The notes: generated from the sequence alone by a model not told the origin. Positions 34,952-44,837 are shown, counted from the stretch's first letter. The stretch is 64,000 nt of DNA from Pirellulales bacterium (GCA_022841705.1 JALHQZ010000001.1:1984001-2048000), one strand, 5' to 3'. A program made the numbers and translations.

Positions 34952-36355
34952 GTGGCGAGTATTCAACAGCTTGACGATCTTCACTTTCTCGCTGACCCCG
35001 AGGAACGAAGGTCAGACGCGGTGCGGCGTGGCATCGAGCGGATCGAGCCGCGCTGTCAGCGCACCTACACGCCCACCGGCGCGGTGCTGGCGCGCAGCGA
35101 GGGCTGCTACCACTACACTCCGGAAGGGCGGAAGTTGGCCGATTTTACGTCGGGCGTGCTGGTCGCTAACCTGGGGCACAACCCAGCCCGCTGGTGGCGG
35201 CGGGTGTTCGAATACATGGGGCTCGATGGGCAGCTTCCCACGCAAGGTTTTACATCGGCGGTGACGTTGACGGCATATAACGCCATCACGGAAGTCGAAC
35301 TCCAGGCGTCCCAGCGGCTGGTGAACGTGATGCGCAACGAACCTGGCGGCGGGCGGATGGAACAGGTGCTGTGGGCCGCCAGCGGGAGCGAGGCGATTCA
35401 CAAAGCGCTCAAGGTTGCGCTCGCACAGGAGCCGGGCGCCGACATTATTCTCTCCACGCGGCACGGCTTCCATGGCAAGAAAGGACTTTCTGGCGCGGTG
35501 ACCGGTTCGGAGAGCGATGAGGATCGCGATCCGCGCGTGCACTTCATTGCGTTTCCGCGTGAAGAGTGCTTCTCCGTCCAGCGCCGCCGCGAGCCGCTTG
35601 ACTTGGGACGCTACGAGCGCGAACTCGACGACTGTCAAAAGCGATTCGGGAGCCGCATCTGCGCACTCGTCACCGAGCCCTATTTAGGCGGCGGGGGTTC
35701 GTATCATCCGCAGTACGAATATCTGCAACTCCTGGAGCGATTCTGCCAGGAGAATGGCATCCTCCTGATTCTGGATGAAGTGCAATCGAACTTTGGCCGC
35801 ACGGGGAATCTATTTGCGTACACCACGTACGGAGTGGAACCGGACCTCGTGGTGCTGGGCAAAGGAATGGCGAACGGGATGCCGGTGGACGCGGTGGTCG
35901 GCCCGGCCGAGGTGTTTGCGAAGCTGACGTTTGGCGAAGGGAGTGACACGTGGAGCGCCCATCCCCTGGGCTGCGCGGGCGTGCTGGCGACGCTCGACGA
36001 ATTCGCGGATCCCACCGTGATGCGGCATGCGACGGAACTGGCGGAAGTGATTCGCGCGTGGCTGCTCAGGCTGACGGAGCTCGACGCCATCGAAGCAGTG
36101 CGCGGCGAGGGAACCGTGTGGGGCATCCACTGTGCGGCGTTCGGCGACCTGTCGGCCAACGAAGTGGCGAACGAGATTGTCCGCGAGTGCTACCTGGGCG
36201 ATGGGGAGGGACACGCCATTCACTTATTGGGGCCCCTGTCCGATTGCGTGATTCGCGTTGCGCCGCCGCTGGTGATGCCGCTGGACGAGGCCCACCGGTA
36301 TCTCGAAGCGATGTACCAGATTGTCGCCGAGTTGACGGCGCGGTTCCCTTCGTAG
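34952..36355 (+). CDS. Class III (PLP-dependent) aminotransferase
   Basis: 467 residues from a GTG start seven bases behind the previous gene. Family hallmarks: YHYTPEGRKLADFTSGVL, SGSEAIHKALKVALA (phosphate binding), LILDEVQSNFGRTGNLFAY (cofactor-ring Asp), and the Schiff-base lysine in VVLGKGMANGMPVDAVVG. Members move an omega-amino group of amines, omega-amino acids, glutamate semialdehyde or amino sugars to a keto acid. In an operon with dehydrogenases and a deacetylase it may process an amino-sugar derivative; the substrate is inference. Confidence 0.9.
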   Translation: MASIQQLDDLHFLADPEERRSDAVRRGIERIEPRCQRTYTPTGAVLARSEGCYHYTPEGRKLADFTSGVLVANLGHNPARWWRRVFEYMGLDGQLPTQGFTSAVTLTAYNAITEVELQASQRLVNVMRNEPGGGRMEQVLWAASGSEAIHKALKVALAQEPGADIILSTRHGFHGKKGLSGAVTGSESDEDRDPRVHFIAFPREECFSVQRRREPLDLGRYERELDDCQKRFGSRICALVTEPYLGGGGSYHPQYEYLQLLERFCQENGILLILDEVQSNFGRTGNLFAYTTYGVEPDLVVLGKGMANGMPVDAVVGPAEVFAKLTFGEGSDTWSAHPLGCAGVLATLDEFADPTVMRHATELAEVIRAWLLRLTELDAIEAVRGEGTVWGIHCAAFGDLSANEVANEIVRECYLGDGEGHAIHLLGPLSDCVIRVAPPLVMPLDEAHRYLEAMYQIVAELTARFPS

Positions 36356-36406
36356 GCGCTGGACACCGTCGCTGATCGAGACCTTCAATTTCGGGCGGAA
36401 AGCAAA

Positions 36407-37798
36407 ATGGACCGTCGCACCGCTCTCACCACGATGCTCGCCGCGCCACTGACCGCGAGTGAACTGCTGCGCACTTCCCCGAGTTGGGCGAGTGAGACGA
36501 AAGCCTCGCGGTTTCAACTCGCGACCTTCAGCGCCGACATCACGCCCCCTGTAGGAAGTCCGCTATGCGGGGGCTGGATCACGCCGGGGCGGCTGGTCGA
36601 CGATCCGCTGCGGGCATTGGGGGTCGTCTTGCTTGGCGCCGACAAGCCGATCGTGCTCTGCGCGCTCGATTGGGTCGAGACGAACAATTCCGCGTACGAC
36701 TATTGGCGCGCCGCGCTGGCTCAAGCGGCGGGAACGGATGAGAGCCACGTCGCCGTGCATTGTGTGCATCCCCACGATTCGCCCTGGGCCAACCTAGAAG
36801 CGCACCAGTTGGTGCAAGCTGCCGACAGGAATCTGCGGTTGATGGATCCCGAGTCGTTTTACGCGGCTGTAGAGCGGACGGCGCAGGCGCTCCGGGATTC
36901 ACTCACACGCTTTACGCCGATCACGCATGTCGGTTGTGGCGAGTCGAGGGTGAACCAAGTGGCGTCGGCGCGACGGGTGTTGGGCGCCGATGGCAAGGTA
37001 AGGTTTTCGCGTACCAGTACGTGTCGAGATCCACTTGCTCGCGAGTGTCCGGAGGGGGTGATCGATCCCGAGCTCAAGACCGTGAGTTTTTGGAACAACT
37101 CTAAACCGGTGGCGGCGCTGCATTACTACGCCACTCATCCCATGAGTCGCTACGGAGACGGCCGAGTCTCGAGCGATTTCTGCGGTTTAGCCCGCGATCG
37201 TCGACAACAAGCCTTACCGGAGACGTTTAACGTCTATTTCACTGGCTGCGCAGGGGACGTGACGGCGGGCAAGTACAACGATGGCTCGGACGGCATGCGG
37301 CAAACTCTCACAGACCGCATGAACGCGGCTCTGGAAGCTGCATGGATCGATACTAAAGTGGAACCAATCGATTGGTTTAGCTGGCATGTCGACTCCGTGA
37401 CCTTCGCACCTCGACCGGAACCAGAGTTCACGGCCTCGGCCTTGCGAGCGACTCTCAATGATGCAACCGCGGCGGCGTTACCACGACTCCGCGCAGCGAT
37501 CATCTTGTCCTGGTTGGATCGCGTCGACAAACCGGTGGAGATCTCGCGCCTGCAAAGTGGGCGGATCAACCTGGTCCATCTGCCAGGGGAGCCCTTCGTG
37601 CATTATCAGTTGCTCGCGCAGCGGCAGCGACCAGCCGACGTGGTATGCGTGGCGGGCTACGGCGACGGCGGCATGGGCTACATTCCGCTCAAGCAGTCGT
37701 TCGTCGAGGGGGGGTACGAGCCGACGATGGCGTTCGTTAGCGACCGGTGCGAAGCGGACCTAACACAGGCGATGACCCGACTGTTGGCGAAGACCTAG
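36407..37798 (+). CDS. Exported neutral/alkaline ceramidase-like protein
   Basis: 463 residues. A short leader (MDRRTALTTMLAAPLTASELL, possibly Tat) is followed by FQLATFSADITPPVGSPLCG, the opening typical of the neutral/alkaline non-lysosomal ceramidase N-terminal family. Zinc-type motifs are visible: VAVHCVHPHDSPWA and LHYYATHPMSRYG. The region VYFTGCAGDVTAGKYND matches the conserved segment FxxGxxGDV of that family. Planctomycetes have many such paralogues in sugar clusters, where the substrate is thought to be something other than ceramide; that role is unproven. Confidence 0.75.
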   Translation: MDRRTALTTMLAAPLTASELLRTSPSWASETKASRFQLATFSADITPPVGSPLCGGWITPGRLVDDPLRALGVVLLGADKPIVLCALDWVETNNSAYDYWRAALAQAAGTDESHVAVHCVHPHDSPWANLEAHQLVQAADRNLRLMDPESFYAAVERTAQALRDSLTRFTPITHVGCGESRVNQVASARRVLGADGKVRFSRTSTCRDPLARECPEGVIDPELKTVSFWNNSKPVAALHYYATHPMSRYGDGRVSSDFCGLARDRRQQALPETFNVYFTGCAGDVTAGKYNDGSDGMRQTLTDRMNAALEAAWIDTKVEPIDWFSWHVDSVTFAPRPEPEFTASALRATLNDATAAALPRLRAAIILSWLDRVDKPVEISRLQSGRINLVHLPGEPFVHYQLLAQRQRPADVVCVAGYGDGGMGYIPLKQSFVEGGYEPTMAFVSDRCEADLTQAMTRLLAKT

Positions 37799-37810
37799 AG
37801 GGTTGTTGTG

Positions 37811-38752
37811 ATGCAAACTTCGCCGGGATTTGTCGACCTGCAAGTGAATGGGTTCCTCGGCGCGGATTTCAACAGCGATGAGCTCGAGCTGGACGTTATG
37901 GCGAGCGCGTGCCGACGGTTGCGTAGCGACAACGTCAGCGGAATCTTGGCGACCATCATCACAGACAATGTCGCCAAGATGTGCGGGCGCCTCGCGCGGA
38001 TTCGTGAATTGCGTGCAGCAGATCCCGTTATCGCCGAGGTGATCTGGGGGATTCACATCGAAGGCCCATTCCTTAACGAGCAGCCGGGCTACATCGGGGC
38101 CCATCCTGCGCATGCCGCAAGAGCGGCGGACGTGGCGATCATGGACCGCCTGCTCGACGCCGCGGGCGACTTGGTGCGGGTGGTGACGCTAGCGCCCGAA
38201 CGAGATGCTCGCTGCGAAGTTACGCGGTTGCTCGCGAGCCGGGGAATCCGTGTCTCGGCGGGCCATTGCGACGCCAGCATGGAGCAGCTCCGCGCAGCGA
38301 TCGACGCCGGTTTGAGCATGTTTACCCATTTAGGCAACGGCTGCCCGCTGCACCTGCATCGCCACGACAATATTATTCAGCGCGTGCTCAGTCTTGCTGA
38401 CAACTTATGGATTGGCCTGATTGCCGATGGGATTCACGTTCCCGCACCCGCGCTTCGCAACGTCATACGACTAGCGGGAACGGGGCGGGTGTTTGTGGTG
38501 ACCGACGCGATTCATGCCGCCGGTCGGGGCCCGGGACGCTACCACTTTGGCGGCCGAGAGGTGGTGGTCGACGAACATCTGGCGACTTGGGATGAGACGC
38601 GCAGCCACTTGGTGGGCGCTGCTTCCGCGATGCCGGATGTGGTGAAGGTTTTGCGTGATCAAGTTGGCCTATCGGCCGCCGAGATCGAACAATTGACGGC
38701 GGTCAATCCGCGGCGAATCCTTGCCGATCCGGTGAGCGTGCCGAGTCCTTAA
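37811..38752 (+). CDS. Minimal NagA-like amidohydrolase (N-acetylglucosamine-6-phosphate deacetylase family)
   Basis: 313 residues from ATG 37811 (GTG 37808 possible). It follows NagA almost throughout: SPGFVDLQVNGFLGADF (Q-x-N as in bacterial NagA), HIEGPFLNEQPGYIGAH (metal Glu), VSAGHCDASMEQ and FTHLGNGCPL (metal His), LIADGIHVP and FVVTDAIHAAG (catalytic Asp). NagA is usually about 380 residues; here the N-terminal and C-terminal strands of the small beta-sandwich are missing, since the gene begins at the barrel's first motif. FNAM is replaced by GNGC. It may deacetylate an N-acetyl sugar other than GlcNAc-6-P. Confidence 0.82.
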   Translation: MQTSPGFVDLQVNGFLGADFNSDELELDVMASACRRLRSDNVSGILATIITDNVAKMCGRLARIRELRAADPVIAEVIWGIHIEGPFLNEQPGYIGAHPAHAARAADVAIMDRLLDAAGDLVRVVTLAPERDARCEVTRLLASRGIRVSAGHCDASMEQLRAAIDAGLSMFTHLGNGCPLHLHRHDNIIQRVLSLADNLWIGLIADGIHVPAPALRNVIRLAGTGRVFVVTDAIHAAGRGPGRYHFGGREVVVDEHLATWDETRSHLVGAASAMPDVVKVLRDQVGLSAAEIEQLTAVNPRRILADPVSVPSP

Positions 38753-38801
38753 TCCGCAGCAAGACTGGCCCGCCCTTGCTTGGAGTGATTCCGATACACC
38801 A

Positions 38802-39908
38802 ATGCGAGCGATTGCCGAAAACTTCCGATTCTGTTTGCTAACGCTGCTCATCACCGGCGCCCAGCCGAAATTGGCCGTCGCCGATAAGCCACAGCACGGT
38901 CTGTTAACCCGGACCGATGGAACGACCTCGCTACCAATCACATCGGCCGTCGATTGGAAAAAGCGGCGGGAAGAGATTCTGCAAGGCATGCAGGAAGCGA
39001 TGGGCCCGCTGCCAAGTCGTGCGAACTTGCCGTCGCTCGACCCTCGCTGGGAAGAGGAGTTTGCCGGGCCAACGTTCACAAGGCATAAAGTTACCTTCGT
39101 CTCCGAGGGCACAAGCCGGGTGTCGTGCTATCTGTTCATTCCCAAGGGTGTCCGCGAAGGAACTGCTCCGGGCGTCATCGCCTTGCACCAAACGGTTCTC
39201 GAAGGCAAGGGCGAACCAGCAGGACTCACGCCGAACAAAAATCAACGTTATGGCCTAGAACTCGCGGAGCGCGGGTATGTGGTGCTGGCGCCCGATTACC
39301 CGAGCTTCGGCGAATATGCCCATGACTTCGACGCCGATGATTACCAGTCCGGCACGATGAAAGGAATCTTCGACCACCTGCGCGCTGTTGACCTGCTGAC
39401 CAGTCTGAAAGAGGTTGACCCGACGCGCATCGGCGCCATCGGCCATTCACTGGGCGGGCACAACGCCATTTTTCTGGGCGCGTTTGACGAGCGGGTGAAA
39501 GTGGTTGTGTCCTGTTGCGGTTGGACTTCCTTTGCGAAGTACTATGGTGGCGACTTAACCGGCTGGACGAGCGCCCGCTACATGCCGCGAATTCGCACGG
39601 CGTACAACCTTGATCCCGCACGCATGCCGTTCGATTTCGATGGGGCCATCGCCGCCATCGCACCCCGTGCGTTCCTCTCGATCTCTCCGCTGCACGACGA
39701 CAACTTTGCTGTCGAAGGTGTGCGGCAAACAATAGCGGAGGTCGAACAAGTGTACGCGCTCGTGGGTGCGCCGGAGAATCTGCACGTGGAATACCCGGAC
39801 TGCAAGCACGATTTTCCGCCCGAGATGCGCGCGAAGGCATACGACTTCATCGAGCGAGCGCTCAGGCCGGCAGCGGCTTCCCCTTCGTCTCTGGCCCCAG
39901 CCAAATGA
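38802..39908 (+). CDS. Exported alpha/beta hydrolase (acetyl xylan esterase/dienelactone hydrolase-like)
   Basis: 368 residues with an N-terminal hydrophobic leader. The serine nucleophile is in GAIGHSLGGHNAIFLG, the oxyanion region in GVIALHQTV, the acid probably in SPLHDDNFAVEG and the histidine in YPDCKHDFPPE. The family removes acetyl or other ester groups from glycans or opens lactones. It is the last gene of the eight-gene operon. Its final 47 bases overlap the 3' end of the convergent MFS gene. Confidence 0.83.
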   Translation: MRAIAENFRFCLLTLLITGAQPKLAVADKPQHGLLTRTDGTTSLPITSAVDWKKRREEILQGMQEAMGPLPSRANLPSLDPRWEEEFAGPTFTRHKVTFVSEGTSRVSCYLFIPKGVREGTAPGVIALHQTVLEGKGEPAGLTPNKNQRYGLELAERGYVVLAPDYPSFGEYAHDFDADDYQSGTMKGIFDHLRAVDLLTSLKEVDPTRIGAIGHSLGGHNAIFLGAFDERVKVVVSCCGWTSFAKYYGGDLTGWTSARYMPRIRTAYNLDPARMPFDFDGAIAAIAPRAFLSISPLHDDNFAVEGVRQTIAEVEQVYALVGAPENLHVEYPDCKHDFPPEMRAKAYDFIERALRPAAASPSSLAPAK

Positions 39909-41457
39909 TGAAGACGCCAAGAATATAAATGCCCGCCAGTGTGGCGCCCGCTTGCGGGAAGGCGTCGATCTCGACGCGCCCTGGAGCGACCCCATGCGCG
40001 AAGTAAGCGGTCAAAGTCGCCGTTTGCAGCGACCCTACCGCGGAGAGGACCCGGCCAAAGTTGTAGGCAAAACCTTGGCACGTGGCGCGGATGCTGGTGG
40101 GAAACAGTTCGGGCAGATAGAGCGGGAACCATCCATAAAAGGCGGCCGTCGTTCCGCCGGCGATGAAGACCGATAGCAGCATCCAGCCGCCAAAAGTGGT
40201 GTTTGCTTGGTACATGGTGATGAGCGAGACGAACGACACGAAGCACAAGAGCACGTAGGTCCACCGCCGGCCGATCCGCCCGGCAACCCACGCCGCAACA
40301 AGCGTTCCAACCACCGCTCCCAGCGACATCGCGATCTGCGTATATTCCTTCGCATGGTACGGGCCCTCTTCGGCCGGTAGCTGATTCGCGAGCGCGATCG
40401 CCCATTTCGGCGCCCACTGGAGTGAGCCCCAAGTGCCCAAGAGCGCGACGCCAGCTAACGCCGCACCTAGCAGCATCCGTCCCAGATATCGCTGGCGCTC
40501 CGCGCGCAGCAAAGCGCCAGCTGCTTCCGCGCGCTGCAAGTACCGCAGCACGGGGAAGATGTAACCAGCCAGCGTCACGCTGAGTCCCAGCGCCGTGCCG
40601 ACAATGCGCAGCGGGAACAGACCGGCGCCACTGCCGATTGAGGGAAACATTTCCACAAAGGATGGCGACCACAAAAAAATCACCGCCGCCGCAGACCCGC
40701 AGCCGATCAGCACGCCCAACAAATCGCGAGTCGCCCAGTGGCTTGCTCCGCCGCGGTCCCGCTCCGCCTCCCATTTGTGCGACTCGGGCACGAACAGCCG
40801 AATGAAAAAGACCAATAGCGCCGGCAGTGAGCCGGAGATCATCAGCAGCCGCCAGCCATCGCCACTGAGCAGATAAGTTTGCGTCGCAGCCGAGACGCCG
40901 AGAGCGGTGAAGACTTCGCGCACGCCACTGATAAAGTTCACCAGCACCAAGCTTAGCAAACCCACCAGCAGCATCCCCACGTTGGAAGCCGCGCCGATGA
41001 GTCCCGCCACGAAGACCCGGGAGCGATCGGGCCAAATTTCGGTCACCAGCGCCACGCCTAGCGCCCACTCGCCCCCCATGCCAAGCGAGGCGATGAACCG
41101 CAGAACCGCGATGTGCCACGCTTCAGCCGCGAATCCGCACAGACCGGTAAACAGGGCGTAGGTCAGAATCGCCAGCGACATCGCGCGGACGCGGCCGATC
41201 CGATCCCCCAGCCACCCGAACAACACGCCGCCGGTCGCCGCGCCGATCAAGAAGACCGACATGATCACGCCGAACCATTCGCCCTTGAGATTGGCGTTGG
41301 AAGTGAGCTCCGCCGAGAGCAAATCGTCCAGCGCCGCCGGCCCGACCAGCGGGAACATGCCGATCTCAAAACCATCGAACATCCACCCCAACAGCGCGGC
41401 GACCAGCGCCATCCATTTACCGCGATTTTCGGAAGCGGGGTTTGCAGGGTGAGACAT
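39862..41457 (-). CDS. MFS transporter of the sugar-acid/sialate carrier type
   Basis: 531 residues with twelve predicted helices and two extra hydrophilic loops. The signature GWLGDRIGRVRAM lies between helices 2 and 3, with its counterpart AGRIGRRWTYVL in the second half; WMFDGFEIGMF in helix 1 and LRFIASLGMGGEWALGVALV are typical of the NanT/SHS and aromatic-acid symporter families. Such proteins take up monocarboxylates, including sialic acid, by proton symport. It follows the heme dehydrogenase gene with a 100-base gap and should be driven by the same promoter. Its end overlaps the convergent esterase gene. Confidence 0.87.
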   Translation of the reverse strand: MSHPANPASENRGKWMALVAALLGWMFDGFEIGMFPLVGPAALDDLLSAELTSNANLKGEWFGVIMSVFLIGAATGGVLFGWLGDRIGRVRAMSLAILTYALFTGLCGFAAEAWHIAVLRFIASLGMGGEWALGVALVTEIWPDRSRVFVAGLIGAASNVGMLLVGLLSLVLVNFISGVREVFTALGVSAATQTYLLSGDGWRLLMISGSLPALLVFFIRLFVPESHKWEAERDRGGASHWATRDLLGVLIGCGSAAAVIFLWSPSFVEMFPSIGSGAGLFPLRIVGTALGLSVTLAGYIFPVLRYLQRAEAAGALLRAERQRYLGRMLLGAALAGVALLGTWGSLQWAPKWAIALANQLPAEEGPYHAKEYTQIAMSLGAVVGTLVAAWVAGRIGRRWTYVLLCFVSFVSLITMYQANTTFGGWMLLSVFIAGGTTAAFYGWFPLYLPELFPTSIRATCQGFAYNFGRVLSAVGSLQTATLTAYFAHGVAPGRVEIDAFPQAGATLAGIYILGVFIIWLGPETKGKPLPA

Positions 41458-41557
41458 GGCGTTGTGAACTCACGGCAAATGGGCCAACTGCGCACGGAGT
41501 GAAGTTTATCGCCCTCGCGACCCGATTGCGAGATGCAGGCCAGTTTGCAGTAACCGT

Positions 41558-44500
41558 TCACTCCTGTGTCCCACTCGTCTGGGTCGAAGCCTGTAAGTAA
41601 GCCAGCAGATCGGCCATTGCTGCTTTGTCGAGCGATTTTTCGAAGCCTTCAGGCATCAGAGAGGAGTCGGAACGCAGCAGCTCATCAATGTCCCTGCGCA
41701 ACACGGTAGAGAGTTCCCCCTTAGCGCCCTTCAGCGTGAGACTGCTGCCAGATTCGGCGGCGATGATGCCCGTCACCACGCGGCCATTCACAGTGACAAT
41801 CGTCACTGCCGCATAGCGGGGATCGATTTCGGCGTTCGGCACGAGAATATTGTAGAGCAGCGATTCTCCGCCGCGGCTGGCCATCGACGTGAGGCTGGGG
41901 CCAATGGCATAACCTTTGCCTTCCACTTGATGGCAGACCGCGCAGTGCTGGGCGAAGATTTTCGAGCCTTGCTGCGTGTCGCCGCGCTGAGCCAGGACTT
42001 CTTGATAATCCTTGAAAGCCGTTTGACGATCGACCGGATCGGCTTGGCCGCGAAGCTCGCGTGCACGCTGGCGAACTTCCTCTTCGGGAAAATTGCAGAG
42101 CGCCGTCGTACAGGTGGTCGGCAGGGTGGTGAACTCAAGCTGCTGCTGCTCGCATGCCGTCAGCAGTGTGCGGGCCCACTCGCCGCGAGTGCAGAGTAGA
42201 TCGGCGGCCGATTCTTGCACCGCGGGGTCCATTTGCTCCCAGGCGGCCAGCACAATCTCCGCCACCTGTGGCGAGTCGCGCTGCCCAAGCGCGGCGACAA
42301 TCACGTTGGCCAGTTCCGGGTTGTCAGCCACGGCCAGGTTGGCGATGAGCGTCGGCTTGGTGACGCCGAGGTCGGCAAGAGCGAGCAGCTTTACCGCCGT
42401 CACTCGCTCGGCGGCTGATGCGTTCGCCTTGCTCAGCGTTTGCTGCGCGAGGGGTAGCGCATGGGCGAGCGACTCTCGCCAAGCTCTAGCAAGCGCTGAA
42501 GGGGTATTCGACTGGTTCTCAATGGCGCCCACCGCGATTGTGGTGGCGACAGCCGGCGAACGGAGGTCGGCGATATCCTGCGAGTCGAGTAACTCGACAA
42601 GCTCGGCGATATCCTCCGGCTGCTGTTGTTGTTTGATTTGCGAAATCAGCGCCCCGACGACGAGCTCTCCCGTGGGGCTATTCCTCCAACCGCCGTCAAT
42701 GACCACCTGCTTGAGGTACGACCCCGCACAGGAGTGAGCCGAAATGAGCGTCGCCGCGATGACATCGTGATCGGTGTTCGATAGGGCGAGTTGGGCAAGC
42801 GTGTCGGCCACTTGCGGATCGGTGCTGGCGCCGAGCGAAAGCGCAAGCTGAAAACGGACGAGCAGTTCCGGGTCTGTCGCAAGCTGGCGCGCCGCACGAA
42901 AGAGCGTTGCCGATTTATCGAGCCGTGATTCCGCAAGCCGTATCGCGTGTCGTCTGACTTGGGGGTGACGATCAGCCAGCGCCATCTTCAGGTGCGACTC
43001 TTCGAGCGCCCCTAAACCCTCAAGGGCATACAGCAGCGAAAGTTTGGCGACCGGGTTGTCCGTGTTCGCGAGATGTTCGGTCAGCAGCGTCAAGGACGAC
43101 GCATCTTGCCGCTCGTACAGCAGCCGCGCAGCGGTGGTTCGCCGCCACTGATTAGTGTGCTCGAGTTCGCGCACCAATTCGGCGTTCGTCGCATCGCCGA
43201 GTAACGTCGGCGGGCTGTACTTGTAGGAAGCTGGCGCGAGGCGATAGATGCGACCGCGGTCATTGCCGCTCGTCAAATCGAGCTGACGCTTGATTTCGGG
43301 CGGCAACGACAAGGGATGTTCAATCACCTCGCGATACATGTCCGCCACGTAAATGGCGCCATCGGGACCGAGGCACATCTGCACGGGCCGAAACCAATTA
43401 TCGGCGGAGGCAACGACCTCACTTTCAGCGTCAATCCGTTCGCCGCGATAGGTGACGCCATCGGGGATCAACAGTTTGCGATGGATGAGGTTGCTGCCGA
43501 CATCGGCCACGAGCGCAACGCACTCGTTGAGGCCCCCTTCATCGATTGTCACCCCGGTGGCGCTGGTGAAGTAACCCGAGGCGCGCCCGCCCCCTTCGAT
43601 GGCGCCTGGCGAGAAACCGGAAACACGCATCTTCGTGCGTAGCACCCGCCATGGCTCGACTTCACTGGTGCGATAAACTTCCGCCTGCGGGCCATCAACA
43701 GCGATCGAGCGCCGCGCGCCGGGCGCCGCTTGGAATGGATTCCGCTGCAGATAACGCTCTTCAAACACGATGGCTTGCAAGTGATCGCTGTTCGAACAGA
43801 CGAAGCGGTCCCCCCAGCGGTTGAAACACATGCCGTGCTGCCCGCCCCCTGTCAGAGGTTCGGCCAATTGCGTGCGCGGATCAAAACAGAAGTCGCGCCC
43901 CGCAAGCTGTAAATCGCCACCCGCTTTATTCGCAACGTGGCGGAACTCGGCGCCCGAACTGCTCACCGCCGCGTAAATGCGGTTGTCGAGACCCCACTGG
44001 AAGCTATTCACCAAACCTTGCACATTGCTTCGCCCGAGTCCAGTGAAAATCACGTGACGTACATCAGCTACGCCATCAGCATTATCGTCACGCAAGAAAA
44101 TGACATCGGGGGCCGCCGCTACGTAAACGCCGCCGGCGTAACAGCACACCGCGGTCGGCCAGGAGAGACCTTCCACGAAGACCGTGCTGGTTTCATACAG
44201 CCCGTCGCCGTTCGTGTCAGTCAGACGGCGGACGCGGCCGAGCCGTTCTTCCGCTTGCTCGGAGTAGTCGCGCATTTCAACGACGTAAAGCGCGCCCGCT
44301 TCGTCAAACGCCATCGCGACCGGGTCAACGACTTGCGGCTCCTGCGCCACAAGTTCAAACTTCAATTCGGGATGGACTGTAAATGTTTGAGAAACCTGAG
44401 GCGGTTCCGTCGGCTTGGTGCGCGGCAATTCGACCCTCCACTCCTCAGCGGCGGGCCTGTCCAAGTTGGTCGCGCCGGCTTCGAGCATCTCCGCCGCAGC

Positions 44501-44560
44501 GGCGTTCACATGCGGCTGGGAAATCCCCCCGTAGAGAAGAACTGCGAGCAATGTTCGCAT
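41558..44560 (-). CDS. PVC-type dehydrogenase with HEAT repeats and C-terminal cytochrome c domain
   Basis: 1000 residues from ATG 44560, chosen because MRTLLAVLLYGG begins a signal peptide; the frame is open 52 codons further upstream without one. Propeller: FTVHPELKFELVAQEPQVVD, RLTDTNGDGLYETSTVFVEG, FLRDDNADGVADVRHV and LGPDGAIYVADMYREVIEHP. HEAT repeats follow (about 520-830), then C-x-x-C-H at 873-877 (HCAVCHQVEGKGYAIGPSL) and VTVNGRVVTGIIAAESG. It is paralogous in layout to the 26814 protein but has a different propeller. Predicted to oxidise a substrate in the periplasm. First gene of the unit that includes the MFS transporter. Confidence 0.87.
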   Translation of the reverse strand: MRTLLAVLLYGGISQPHVNAAAAEMLEAGATNLDRPAAEEWRVELPRTKPTEPPQVSQTFTVHPELKFELVAQEPQVVDPVAMAFDEAGALYVVEMRDYSEQAEERLGRVRRLTDTNGDGLYETSTVFVEGLSWPTAVCCYAGGVYVAAAPDVIFLRDDNADGVADVRHVIFTGLGRSNVQGLVNSFQWGLDNRIYAAVSSSGAEFRHVANKAGGDLQLAGRDFCFDPRTQLAEPLTGGGQHGMCFNRWGDRFVCSNSDHLQAIVFEERYLQRNPFQAAPGARRSIAVDGPQAEVYRTSEVEPWRVLRTKMRVSGFSPGAIEGGGRASGYFTSATGVTIDEGGLNECVALVADVGSNLIHRKLLIPDGVTYRGERIDAESEVVASADNWFRPVQMCLGPDGAIYVADMYREVIEHPLSLPPEIKRQLDLTSGNDRGRIYRLAPASYKYSPPTLLGDATNAELVRELEHTNQWRRTTAARLLYERQDASSLTLLTEHLANTDNPVAKLSLLYALEGLGALEESHLKMALADRHPQVRRHAIRLAESRLDKSATLFRAARQLATDPELLVRFQLALSLGASTDPQVADTLAQLALSNTDHDVIAATLISAHSCAGSYLKQVVIDGGWRNSPTGELVVGALISQIKQQQQPEDIAELVELLDSQDIADLRSPAVATTIAVGAIENQSNTPSALARAWRESLAHALPLAQQTLSKANASAAERVTAVKLLALADLGVTKPTLIANLAVADNPELANVIVAALGQRDSPQVAEIVLAAWEQMDPAVQESAADLLCTRGEWARTLLTACEQQQLEFTTLPTTCTTALCNFPEEEVRQRARELRGQADPVDRQTAFKDYQEVLAQRGDTQQGSKIFAQHCAVCHQVEGKGYAIGPSLTSMASRGGESLLYNILVPNAEIDPRYAAVTIVTVNGRVVTGIIAAESGSSLTLKGAKGELSTVLRRDIDELLRSDSSLMPEGFEKSLDKAAMADLLAYLQASTQTSGTQE

Positions 44561-44791
44561 GAAAAGCGCGCGGACTAAGTTCGCGCGAGCACTTTGGGCG
44601 CTAAGTCGAGGCAGCCAGTTCGAGGTGATTCGAAAACGTACCAAAATGTGGCCTGATGGTTTACGGAAGCTGCGACTGAATGCGTTCGAGTGCTCCTCTC
44701 CCAATACCCCAATCACGCGAGGCAGCTCGCCGCGTGAACCTGAAGCGGCCCCGTGAGACAGCCCGCTCAGGTCGGAACCGAAAGTGCTAAA

Positions 44792-44837
44792 GTGAATGCA
44801 GTTTTTGCATCTTAGGGCCGAAGATCAGTCGTGTCCA
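44792..44837 (-). promoter_or_regulatory. Promoter and GntR-type operator of the 39862-44560 unit
   Basis: On the minus strand: TGGACA (44837-44832), a 17-base spacer, TAAGAT (44814-44809), GCAAAAA, then CTGCATTCACTTT with its core at 44800-44793. The operator starts seven bases after the -10 box, the same geometry as at 10585 and 45369. The untranslated leader to ATG 44560 would be about 240 bases. Confidence 0.65.

Noticed and set aside
39578..41119. 513-codon minus-strand frame
   Set aside because: Overlaps the MFS gene in another frame; it is Ala/Arg/Gly-rich with no membrane segments, a GC-skew artefact.
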